Assembly (NCBI GenBank): GCA_026636295.1 | Contig: CP089463.1 | Span: 744,001 to 808,000, forward strand | DNA length: 64,000 nt | DNA from: Medakamo hakoo | Taxonomy: Eukaryota; Chlorophyta; Trebouxiophyceae; Coccomyxaceae | Direction: 5' to 3' | Shown: positions 27,934-36,254 of the stretch, in pieces | How positions within the stretch are numbered: position 1 is the stretch's first letter | Layout: the number at the start of each line of letters is the position of its first letter | Notes under the pieces: model-generated | What the model saw: only the letters and a program-made list of their open reading frames with translations | The model's database searches: none | What the model was told of the DNA's origin: nothing | Program-made: the position numbers and the translations under genes

Positions 27934-28364
27934 CTAAATGTCCAAAAAGTTGCTGGCCTTCAACAGCTCCAGCGCCAGCTCCGGCGGCAGCCCGAAGTCC
28001 GGAATACTCTTGGACGGCGTCTGCGCGTATTGCAGCTTGTAATGCATGTACTCGCACACTTTTTCAAGCACCGCGCCCGGGATTTCGGGGAAGGTGACAC
28101 GGCGGAGTTCGGCCTCGGCAAAGCCGCCTGGGAGTTGGGTGGGTTGAGTGGAGGAGGGCGCGTGAGATGGAGAGAGGTTGGTCGGTCGTGCCTCTTCGCG
28201 TGCTGGTGCATTGACTCGCGTTTTTCCGCCGCACCTTCCGACGCCAGCATGTGCTTGATGGTGTTGCTCACGCACGCGGCCTCGTGATCAACCACGAAGT
28301 CGAAGCCGTCGGACGAGATGAGGCGGACGGGCGGTTGCTGGGAGGTGTTTTGTTGCGAGGCCAT
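27934..28364 (-). CDS. Elongin C
   Basis: Exons 28364-28235 and 28127-27934, 107 residues. Strong match across the Skp1/BTB fold: VRLISSDGFDFVVDHEAACVSNTIKHMLASEG, then GFAEAELRRVTFPEIPGAVLEKVCEYMHYKLQYAQTPSKS and the invariant end PELALELLKASNFLDI. The LISSDG.F and FLDI ends and the lack of the Skp1 C-terminal F-box-binding helices separate it from Skp1. Elongin C is the adaptor in elongin and BC-box ubiquitin ligases and in transcription elongation complexes. The junction is phase 1 and restores the GG before FAE. The stop is TAG at 27934-27936. Confidence 0.92.
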
Positions 28365-28536
28365 TGGTCTTTTGTTTGTCGGCGGGTGCGCGGCAGGAGG
28401 GCGCGTGTCTCACGCGCGTGGGCTGAGGAGGCACGTGAGTGCGTGCGCTGGGGATGAGTGCACGCGCGTGGGAGCTGCGCGTGACGCGGGTGCGAGCCTT
28501 GCCGCCGCGATTGTTTGTTTGTAAAGACCTCGACCT

Positions 28537-28608
28537 CCCATCCATTTCATCACGCCCACACACTCCCGCCCGCCCATCCATTTCATCACGCCCACACACT
28601 CCCGCCCG
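28537..28608. repeat. Two tandem 36-bp copies over a gene end
   Basis: Identical 36-bp units at 28537-28572 and 28573-28608. The second copy holds the last codons and stop (28586-28588) of the CotH-domain gene, so the duplication copied the gene's 3' end just downstream of it; 36 is a multiple of three. Confidence 0.8.
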
Positions 28609-30937
28609 CCCGCCCGTCCACCAACCCCCACTCCCCGTCGTCTCCCGCCGCCTCACCACCACTTGCCTCCCACACCACCCCACCCACCGGCACCGCCAAC
28701 TCAACACCGCCATCCATCCCATCCGCGGCTTGGAGCGCGTCCGCTCGCGTGGGTCCAGCAACGACACAACCACCGCCCGGCGGGACGACGGTGCCTGGCG
28801 GGTAAGCCACGCGCGCGCCCGGCCGCACCGCCACCAAGCCCGTCAGGTCGACCGCGTCGTCAGTCGTTGAGCACAGAGCAACCGCACCGCGCGGCAGAGG
28901 CTGGAAGGCCAGGCGCGTTCCCAACCCCCTCCCTGGCTGGGGCGCCGGCAGCAGCGCCGCCGCCGTCCCGTTGGGCCCGTACTCTTGCGCCAGCTGGCGC
29001 GCGCGGGCCGGGATGAGCGCGCGAACCAAGCGGTCAGCGCCAGCCGACGGATCCCCGGCCCGCCAGATGGCGTCGTCCGCCGCGGCCGTCGCGCGCACCG
29101 TCGACGCGAGGCGGCCGACCTCGCCCGCCAACCAGCCGGACCCGTGCAAGTCGGCGGACACGCGCTCCACGCGCCGCATGAGCATGGCCCGGACCGGCCC
29201 GCACGCCAGCAGCGCGTCTATCAGCCAGTTGAACGTGCCCGCCGGTCCGTCGGGCGTGAGGGCCGACGCATCGGCGTCGCACGCGCGGGGCGAGGCGGTG
29301 ATCACGGCCGTCGGGTCGCCGCGCACGGAGCCGGTGCCTTCCGCCAACAGCCGGCGCCGCGCCGGCCCGCCATCGCCACCGTCCAGCGACGAGACGACGA
29401 TCTGGCTCCAGGGCACCAAAAAGTCGGCGGCGACGTCGCCCGGATGTGCTCGGTCGCCGAATAGAGGCGACGTGAACTGGTCCGCGGTCGTGAGGGCGTA
29501 GTCCGCCGCGGGCGCGCCGGCGTCGCCGTCCACGTGGCCGTCCGGCATGGCGGCCTTGGAGTCGCCGGGCAGGAGGGCCCACCAGCCGTCGGGCGCGCGC
29601 GCCAGGAAATAATTCTTGGTCGCCCTGTCCTGGTGCAGGAGCACCGCGGCCGTGGCCAGGTAGTTGAGCGTGGTGGGCAGGTCGATGGTCGCGGCCAGGC
29701 GGGGCGCCCCCCCACGACGCCCGCCGCGCCGCACACGGCCGTCGGCGAGGACGCGGGACAGGCCGGCCAGCGCGTCCCACGCGCCGCGCTCTGCCGCCTT
29801 CCCGGCATCGTCGCCGCCGCCCTCCCGCGCATCACTCCGCCCGTCCCCGCCCAGCACGGCTTCCAGCTTCCAGGCCGCGCGCAGCGTCGACGCGTCCGCA
29901 TCGGGTCGCAGGTTGGCCCACGTCGCGTCTTCCGGCTTGAAGAGCAGGGCGCCCGGGCCGGCGAGGGCGGGCTGGCGCGCGAGCCAGGCGGCGTCCATGG
30001 CCTCCGTCAGCGACACCAGCCCCCAGAACGCGCCGTTGAGGTGTAAGGCCGCGTGGCGGGCGCGGGGAGCCGGGACGCCGGTGTGGGCGTACGCGCCAAA
30101 AGCCGCGACTTCGCGGACGTAGGTGGTCGGCGCGCCGGACGATTCGCGGTAGAGGCTGTTGACGTCGAACGAGCGGGCCGGGGTCGGGTCGCCGGGCGCC
30201 CAGACCGCCAGACCGCCGCCGCCGCCCTTTTTCCACTTGATGCGCAGCTTGGGTTTGGGCCAGCCCAGGGAGGTCGTCCCTTTCCGCTTGACGCTGGCCG
30301 ACGGGCACCAGGCGCCGCCGTCGAAGCGGAAGGCCGACGTGCCGTTGGTGCCGTACACTGTGAAGGCGGACGCCGGGTCCGGTTCGGCCCAGTCCAGGGT
30401 GGGGAGGGTGGATGATGGAGGAGGGGGAGGGTGGGGCGGGGAGGCGGTGGGCGAGCTGGTGCGCGTGTGGGGATGGGGAGCGGGGCGGCGTGGAGCGGCG
30501 TGAAAGAGACAGAGAGGAGGGAGGGAGGGGTGGTGGATGGAAGGAACGCACCCACCCAGGGGGTCGCAGGGATGCCCCCGGGCGCCACGCCGCGCGACCA
30601 CGGCTGGCGCTCGGCGCTCGATTTTTGATCGCGCCACCACCACAGACACACCCTTCCCACCCACCCCGCCCTCCAAAACGCACATATCGGTACTCTTAGG
30701 GATCGCCGTCACGCTCGGTAGCAATTCGGGCGGCGCTGGAGCCGGGACGGACGCGGCCGCAGCCGCGGACGCGAGGGCCAGCAAGCCGACGACCGCAATC
30801 GCGGGCGCGGCCTTCTTCACCGCGGTCGTGATGTTGGCTTTAGACGGCATGGGTGGTGGGTCTGGTTTGGTGGAGGTGGAAAGGGCGGCCGTGGTTGCGA
30901 GGAGGGCGAGGAGGGCGAGCGCAGCCGCCGGGCGCAT
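28586..30937 (-). CDS. Secreted CotH-domain protein
   Basis: Exon 1 (30937-30684) gives a cleavable-type signal peptide (RPAAALALLALLATTAALS) and a second hydrophobic stretch (IAVVGLLALASAAAAASV); exon 2 (30455-28586) gives the rest, 707 residues. CotH-like segments are SLYRESSGAPTTYVREVAAFGAYAHTGVPAPRARHAALHLNGAFWGLVSLTEAMD and, later, NYFLARAPDGWWALLPGDSKAAM. Near the C-terminus DLTGLVAVRPGARVAYPPGTVVPPGGGCVV resembles a lamin-tail-like domain, a common partner of CotH domains. CotH proteins include atypical kinases and fungal surface invasins; here a cell-surface or secretory role is likely. The 228-nt intron is in frame and stop-free, so retention would insert 76 residues; its ends look like a true intron. 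The start position carries an uncertainty of a base. Confidence 0.72.
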   Translation of the reverse strand: MRPAAALALLALLATTAALSTSTKPDPPPMPSKANITTAVKKAAPAIAVVGLLALASAAAAASVPAPAPPELLPSVTAIPKSTDMCVLEGGVGGKGVSVVVARSKIERRAPAVVARRGARGHPCDPLGGCVPSIHHPSLPPLCLFHAAPRRPAPHPHTRTSSPTASPPHPPPPPSSTLPTLDWAEPDPASAFTVYGTNGTSAFRFDGGAWCPSASVKRKGTTSLGWPKPKLRIKWKKGGGGGLAVWAPGDPTPARSFDVNSLYRESSGAPTTYVREVAAFGAYAHTGVPAPRARHAALHLNGAFWGLVSLTEAMDAAWLARQPALAGPGALLFKPEDATWANLRPDADASTLRAAWKLEAVLGGDGRSDAREGGGDDAGKAAERGAWDALAGLSRVLADGRVRRGGRRGGAPRLAATIDLPTTLNYLATAAVLLHQDRATKNYFLARAPDGWWALLPGDSKAAMPDGHVDGDAGAPAADYALTTADQFTSPLFGDRAHPGDVAADFLVPWSQIVVSSLDGGDGGPARRRLLAEGTGSVRGDPTAVITASPRACDADASALTPDGPAGTFNWLIDALLACGPVRAMLMRRVERVSADLHGSGWLAGEVGRLASTVRATAAADDAIWRAGDPSAGADRLVRALIPARARQLAQEYGPNGTAAALLPAPQPGRGLGTRLAFQPLPRGAVALCSTTDDAVDLTGLVAVRPGARVAYPPGTVVPPGGGCVVAGPTRADALQAADGMDGGVELAVPVGGVVWEASGGEAAGDDGEWGLVDGRAGGSVWA

Positions 30938-31201
30938 GATTGGATGGAGGGTGTGGCGGGTCACAAGCGCGCGCCCGCCGCGCTGGCCGCATTTCTCCGA
31001 TCGATCATCCGCCTTTCCCGCCCCACGCACCCCACACCCTCCCTTCTTCCCCTCCCCACCCTTCGCGCCTGGCACGCTCACGCTTTAGCTCATAGCCCGA
31101 GCGTGGTGTGAGATCCAGACTTTGCCCGCCCAGCCCGCCGTTTTTTCGTTTTCCTCGCCCGGCGCGCGGTGCTCCAACCCGCTCTCTCTTTCTCTCCAGC
31201 C
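30938..31201. promoter_or_regulatory. Divergent promoter, CotH and TPR genes
   Basis: 264 bp; pyrimidine-rich on the TPR side. No further structure noted. Confidence 0.5.
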
Positions 31202-32314
31202 ATGAGCGCTCCTGCCCCCACCCCCACCGCCGCCGACACGACCGCCCCGCCCGACGTCCAGGCCCTGGCTTTAAAAAACGCCGGCAACGCCATGTACGCG
31301 GTAGGCGACGTCCAGGCCGCCCTGGACAAGTACAACGCGGCTCTGGCCCTCGCGCCCGACTCGTCCATCCTCCACACGAACAAGGCCGCGGCGCTCGTCC
31401 GCCTCGCGGCGGAGGCGGAGGCAAGGGGCGACGCGGTCGGCGCCCAGGCCCGTGCCCTGGCTGCTGAGGAAGAAGCGACTTTGGCCCTAGCCCTCGACCC
31501 GCTCCACGCCAAAGCCCTGCGCCGCCGTGCCGCCGCCCGCGCGGCCATGAGAGACTTCCGCCTCGCGCTGGACGACCTGCACAAGGCCATCGAACTGGCG
31601 GACGACGAGCCCACAAAGCACGCCCTGGCCAAGGAAGTCGAGGCCGTCAAAGCGGCGGCCAACCACTTTACGTACCGCGACTCCCTGACGGGCGCCGTGC
31701 TGGCGGAAATCACGGAACTCGAGTCGGACCGCCTGGCCCTGGGCGCGCGCGAGGAACTGTCCGTCCACTCGAAAAAGGCCGCGGCCCGGGCGGTGGCGCT
31801 CGAAGCCGCGGCCGCCAAAGCCGCGACGGCCCTCCGGGCGCAAGCTCTGACCGTCTACTCTAAATGGGCGGAAGCCGCCGAAAAAGACGCGGCCGCCGCC
31901 GCGGCCCAAAAAGCCAAGGAAGCGGCGGCGGTGAAGGAAGACGGCCACCACCCGGGCGACGAGTTGAAGGCCGCCGCGGACGGCGCGACCCACCCTCCGC
32001 CACCCGACCACGCCACCCCTGCCGCCCGTGCCTTCTCGCAAGGCATGGCTGGCGTGGCGGCCGACCCGTCCGACCCTGCTGCGCTGGCGGCGCGCGCAGA
32101 AGCCTTCCGCAAGATCGGCGAGCACGACGCGGCGCTGGCGGATTTGGAGACGGCCCGGTCCATTGCGCGGAGTTCTGCTGGCGGGACGGACGCGGGCATG
32201 GCGGAAGCCATGGACGCCGCCATCAAGGAGGTGAAGGCGGCACGGAAGGCGGCGGTGTCGCCGATGGAAGGCGTGGCGGAGGAGGAGGAAGGCGAGGGCG
32301 GCGAGGTCGAATGA
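31202..32314 (+). CDS. TPR-domain protein, co-chaperone-like
   Basis: One exon, 370 residues from the ATG at 31202. The N-terminal third carries TPR repeats: ALALKNAGNAMYAVGDVQAALDKYNAALALAPDSSILHTNKAAALVRL, a repeat with TLALALDPLHAKALRRRAAARAAMRDF, and LALDDLHKAIEL. The phrase KNxGNxxYxxGDxxxAxxxYxxAL is typical of Hsp70/Hsp90 co-chaperone TPRs (STI1, SGT, TTC1-like). A coiled-coil-like, Ala/Lys/Glu-rich middle segment follows (KAAARAVALEAAAAKAA), then one more TPR-like motif (AARAEAFRKIGEHDAALADLETA) and an acidic end, EEEEGEGGEVE. The acidic tail does not match the MEEVD-type chaperone signal. I cannot assign an orthologue. Confidence 0.72.
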   Translation: MSAPAPTPTAADTTAPPDVQALALKNAGNAMYAVGDVQAALDKYNAALALAPDSSILHTNKAAALVRLAAEAEARGDAVGAQARALAAEEEATLALALDPLHAKALRRRAAARAAMRDFRLALDDLHKAIELADDEPTKHALAKEVEAVKAAANHFTYRDSLTGAVLAEITELESDRLALGAREELSVHSKKAAARAVALEAAAAKAATALRAQALTVYSKWAEAAEKDAAAAAAQKAKEAAAVKEDGHHPGDELKAAADGATHPPPPDHATPAARAFSQGMAGVAADPSDPAALAARAEAFRKIGEHDAALADLETARSIARSSAGGTDAGMAEAMDAAIKEVKAARKAAVSPMEGVAEEEEGEGGEVE

Positions 32315-32574
32315 TTTTTTTGTAGCGGTGGGAGGAAGAGGAGAGAGGGGGGCGGCCCGACCGAGGGAGAGCAGAGTTGTGATGGTGGGCCTGAGTGCGT
32401 GTGTGTGTTTTGCAAAAAAAAACACGGAAGGGCCGGCCGCGCCGTCGAAAAAGAAATGAGATGGAGGTCGAGGTGGTGGGAGGGGGCGCCCAGCCCTCCG
32501 CACTACTAAAAACGGCGGTGTAGCGGGGACCGCATTTCCCCCCACCCGCCCCGCCCCATTGCGAAACACTTACT

Positions 32575-35500
32575 ATGACGCGAGCCGCGCCACCCCGGGG
32601 TCGCGTCAAGGCCGGCCGCTCAGGCCCGCCGCCGAGTGATCGCGGCGGTGGTGCTCGCGGCGGCGGCAAAGGCGGCAAGCGGCCAGCGCGGCCGACCGAC
32701 GGCGCAGCAGCCAAAACCGCGCCGCCCGCACCCACGACCCCCGCCGACGAAGCCGCGGCCATTGCAGCAGCTGCTCGCGCTTCTCTAGAAGAAGCTGCGG
32801 AAGCGGCGGCCAAGTCCAAGCTCAACCTGATCGAGGTGCGGGGCGACGCATGCGGGCCGCGGCGGCCCGACGGCTGCGCAACCCCCCTGCAGCCCCCACT
32901 CCACCCTCTCACGCTCGCGTCCCCACCGCACGCCCGCCAACAGGTCAACGGCAAGGCCTGCACGCACGAGGTGGAATGGCCGCCCGGCACGGACCCGTCC
33001 ACCGCGTCCACGGCCCCTCCCCCGCCCCGCCCGGGCCCGCCCGCGAAGGAGTACCCTTTCCCGCTCGACCCGTTCCAGTCGACGTCGGTCGCGTGCCTGG
33101 AGGCCGGCCACTCCGTCCTGGTCGCCGCCCACACGTCCGCCGGCAAAACTGTCGTGGCAGAGTACGCCATCGCCGCGGCCAAGCGGGATGGCCGCCGCTC
33201 CATTTACACCGCGCCCCTGAAAGCGCTGTCCAACCAAAAGTTTCGGGAGCTGAAAGCCGAGTTTGGGGATGTCGGCCTCCTGACCGGCGACGTGTCCATC
33301 GACCCGGGGGCCGGCTGCCTGGTCATGACGACCGAGGTGTTGCGGGCCCTGCTCTACACCGGCAGCGAGTCCGTGCGGGAGGCGGGCGTCCTCATCTTCG
33401 ACGAGGTGCACTACCTGCGGGACAAGGAGCGCGGCGTCGTGTGGGAGGAGTGCATCGCCCTGTCGCCGCGGAGCACGCAGCTCTGCTTCCTGTCCGCCAC
33501 CCTGCCCAACGCGGCCGAATTCGCGGCCTGGGTCGCGGCCGTGCATGGCCGCCCCTGCCACTGCGTCTACACCGACTTCCGCCCCACGCCGCTCCAGCAC
33601 TACGTCTTTCCCGCGGGCGGGGCCGGCCTCCACCTGGTCGTCGACGGCGCGTCCGGGTTCCGGGAAGCCGCCTTTGGCCGGGCGCTGGCAGAACTGGCGG
33701 ACGGCGGCGGGGACGAGCTGGGCGGCGGGAGCGCCAAAAGGCGCAGGAAAGGTGATGGAGGGAGCGCCGAGCTCGCGCTGCTGTCTTCGGGCGGGCGGGG
33801 CGGCGTCGTCACCGCCGCCAACGGAGGCGGCGCCGCCGCCAACGCCGCTGCGCCACCGTCCGACATCTACCGCCTGGTCCGCATGCTGGCGGCGAGGGCC
33901 TTCGACCCCGTCATCGTCTTTGCTTTTTCCAAGCGCGAGTGCGAGGCGCTGGCCGCCTCGCTCGCGCCGCTCGACCTGCACGGGCCGGAGGAAGCGGCCG
34001 CCGTCGACGCGGTGTACGCCGCCGCCATCGAGGGCTTGGCGCCCGAAGACCGGCGCCTGCCACAGGTGACCGCGCTCCTGCCCGCCCTGCGGCGGGGTGT
34101 GGGCGTCCACCACGCGGGCCTGCTCCCCGTGCTCAAGGAAGTCACAGAGCTCCTCTTTGGCGAGGGCCTGCTCAAAGTGCTGGTCGCGACCGAGACGTTC
34201 TCCACGGGCCTCAACATGCCCGCCAAGACCGTCGTGTTCACGGGCGCCCGCAAGTTCGACGGCGGGTCGTTCAGGTGGCTGTCCCCCGGCGAGTACACTC
34301 AGATGGCCGGCCGGGCCGGGCGGCGCGGCCTGGACGCGAAAGGCGTCGTCGTCCTGATGCTCGACGGCCGGCTCGACCCGGCCGCGGCGCGCGGGATGCT
34401 GCGCGGCGCCTCCGACCCCCTGCGCTCGGAATTCAAGCTGTCGTATGCTGGGCTGTTGGCCATGGCGCGCGCGCCGGGCGCGGACCCGGCCCGGCTGGTG
34501 GCGGCCTCGTTTGCTGCGTTCCAGGCGGGGAGGGCGGCGCCGGCGGCCGCTGCCGCAGCGGACGCCCTGGAAACGGCCGCCGCCGCCGTCGCCGTCCGGG
34601 ACGAGGCAGGCGTCGCGGAAGTTGCAGCCTTGCGTGCAGTCCGCGCCGACGCCGCCACCGCTGCCCGCACGCTCGGCCTGGCCCCGCCCGTCGTCGCGCC
34701 GTTTTTACAACCGGGCCGCCTGGTGCGCCTGGTCGGGAGCGGAAGCGAAGACGCGTCTGCCTGGGGCGCGGTCGTCGCCTTTGAGCGCGTGCGCGGCGGC
34801 TTGGCGGCGGGCGGTGGCGTGAAAGGCGAGGTCATCGACTGCATCGTCGACGTCCTGGCAGCCTTCCGCCCCGGGACAGACGCCCCTGCCGCGCCGGGTG
34901 ATGGTGGCGGCGGTGGCGGTGCCACCCCATCCATCCGCGCCATCCGCCTGTCGTCGCCACTGCTGACCATCGACGCCCTGTCGTCCATCCGCATCTACCT
35001 GCCGGCCGACCTGCGGTCTCCCGCTGCCAAAGCGGACGCCTTGCGTGCCGTGGCGGAGGTCGGACGGCGGTTTGGCGGGTGGGCTGGGGTCCCGAAACTC
35101 GACCCGGCGGCCGACATGGGCGTGGCCGCGCCCGCTTATTCCGCGGCCGCCGCGCGTGTGGCCGCTGCGGACGCGGCTCTCGCTGCCCACCGCTTAGCGT
35201 CCGACCCGGACCTGCCGGCGCTGGAGGCGGCGCTCGCGCGTAAGACGGCTCTCTGTGCTGCGGCCGCGACTGCTCGCGCTGACGCGGCCGGCGGCGCGGC
35301 CGCCGCGCTGGAAGCCGAGCTGCGCGCCCGGTCCCGGGTGCTGGGTCGGCTGGGGTACACGACGATGGAGGCTGGTGGCGAGGACGGAGGCGCCGACGGC
35401 AGCCAGTCCGACCCGTCGGCCTCCATCGGGCTGAAAGGCCGAGTCGCGGCCGAGCTCGCGTCGGCGGGCGGCGCCGAGCTCGCGCTCACGGAAGTCGCCT

Positions 35501-35994
35501 TTGGCGGCGGCCTGGCCGGCCTCCGCCCTGACGCACTGGCAGCCTTACTATCCTGTGTCGCCTGGCGCGAACCGCCCGCTGCGGGCGCGGGCACGGCGGG
35601 CGGGCCGCCGCCCGTCCGCCCGCCGCCGGAAGTCGAAGCGCCGCTGGCCGCGCTGCGCAGCGCGGCGCGGCGGGTCGCGGCGCTGGAGGGGGAGGTGGGG
35701 CTGGAACGCGCCCTCACACCCGACGACGCGGCGGCTGCCTTTAGGCCAGACATGGCGGCGGCTGTCCTGGCCTGGGCGCGTGGCGCGCGCTTTGTGGACG
35801 CCCTGAAAGCCGCGGACGTGCCGGGCGCGTTTGAGGGCGGCCTGGTCCGGCTGTTGAGGAGGGTGGACGAGCTGTGCCGGCAGCTGGCTTCTGGCGCGGA
35901 CGCGGTGGGCGATGCCGGCCTGGCCGACCTGGCCCGGGCGGCCGGCGGCAAAGTGCGGCGTGGGGTGGCGTTCGCGCCCAGTTTGTATCTGTAG
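32575..35994 (+). CDS. Mtr4/HEN2-type exosome RNA helicase
   Basis: Exons 32575-32835 and 32944-35994, 1103 residues. All Ski2-like helicase motifs are present: LDPFQ, AHTSAGKT (I), APLKALSNQK (Ia), LTGDVS, DEVHYLRD (II, DEVH), FLSATLPN (III), FAFSKRECEALA (IV), ATETFSTGLNMPAKTVVF (V) and QMAGRAGRRGLD (VI). TDFRPTPLQHYVFPAGGAGLHLVVD and the C-terminal DSHCT end (AVLAWARGARFVDALKAADV ... KVRRGVAFAPSLYL) identify Mtr4 rather than Ski2 or the SNRNP200 group. Mtr4 feeds RNA to the nuclear exosome. The 108-nt intron is in frame and stop-free but has consensus ends, and the spliced product LIEVNGKACTHEVEWPPG matches the family. Insertions rich in Gly and Ala lie after motif III. Confidence 0.9.
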   Translation: MTRAAPPRGRVKAGRSGPPPSDRGGGARGGGKGGKRPARPTDGAAAKTAPPAPTTPADEAAAIAAAARASLEEAAEAAAKSKLNLIEVRGDACGPRRPDGCATPLQPPLHPLTLASPPHARQQVNGKACTHEVEWPPGTDPSTASTAPPPPRPGPPAKEYPFPLDPFQSTSVACLEAGHSVLVAAHTSAGKTVVAEYAIAAAKRDGRRSIYTAPLKALSNQKFRELKAEFGDVGLLTGDVSIDPGAGCLVMTTEVLRALLYTGSESVREAGVLIFDEVHYLRDKERGVVWEECIALSPRSTQLCFLSATLPNAAEFAAWVAAVHGRPCHCVYTDFRPTPLQHYVFPAGGAGLHLVVDGASGFREAAFGRALAELADGGGDELGGGSAKRRRKGDGGSAELALLSSGGRGGVVTAANGGGAAANAAAPPSDIYRLVRMLAARAFDPVIVFAFSKRECEALAASLAPLDLHGPEEAAAVDAVYAAAIEGLAPEDRRLPQVTALLPALRRGVGVHHAGLLPVLKEVTELLFGEGLLKVLVATETFSTGLNMPAKTVVFTGARKFDGGSFRWLSPGEYTQMAGRAGRRGLDAKGVVVLMLDGRLDPAAARGMLRGASDPLRSEFKLSYAGLLAMARAPGADPARLVAASFAAFQAGRAAPAAAAAADALETAAAAVAVRDEAGVAEVAALRAVRADAATAARTLGLAPPVVAPFLQPGRLVRLVGSGSEDASAWGAVVAFERVRGGLAAGGGVKGEVIDCIVDVLAAFRPGTDAPAAPGDGGGGGGATPSIRAIRLSSPLLTIDALSSIRIYLPADLRSPAAKADALRAVAEVGRRFGGWAGVPKLDPAADMGVAAPAYSAAAARVAAADAALAAHRLASDPDLPALEAALARKTALCAAAATARADAAGGAAAALEAELRARSRVLGRLGYTTMEAGGEDGGADGSQSDPSASIGLKGRVAAELASAGGAELALTEVAFGGGLAGLRPDALAALLSCVAWREPPAAGAGTAGGPPPVRPPPEVEAPLAALRSAARRVAALEGEVGLERALTPDDAAAAFRPDMAAAVLAWARGARFVDALKAADVPGAFEGGLVRLLRRVDELCRQLASGADAVGDAGLADLARAAGGKVRRGVAFAPSLYL

Positions 35995-36254
35995 ACACCC
36001 GGGCCCGGATTAGGTTTTTGCTCGCTTCCCATTGTTTTTGTTTTTCTCACACGAGACCGAACGTTTTCCTCCGTCGACGCACCCCCGCCCTCCCGTTCTC
36101 TCGCTTGGAATCAGGCGCACTGCCCATCCCAGCATTCGTCCTTGATTGTTCCCACTCAACCTCCCCCCACACACGCGCAAAGACGAGAAAGCAGCACGCC
36201 CCCCCACCACCATCAACCACCCTCTCCATCACCTCCCCACCCACACCCATTTTT
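35995..36254. other. Convergent 3' region, Mtr4 and AHAS
   Basis: 260 bp, relatively AT-richer than its surroundings with T-runs near 36035 and C-runs near 36200. Nothing recognised beyond 3'-UTR-like sequence. Confidence 0.5.
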
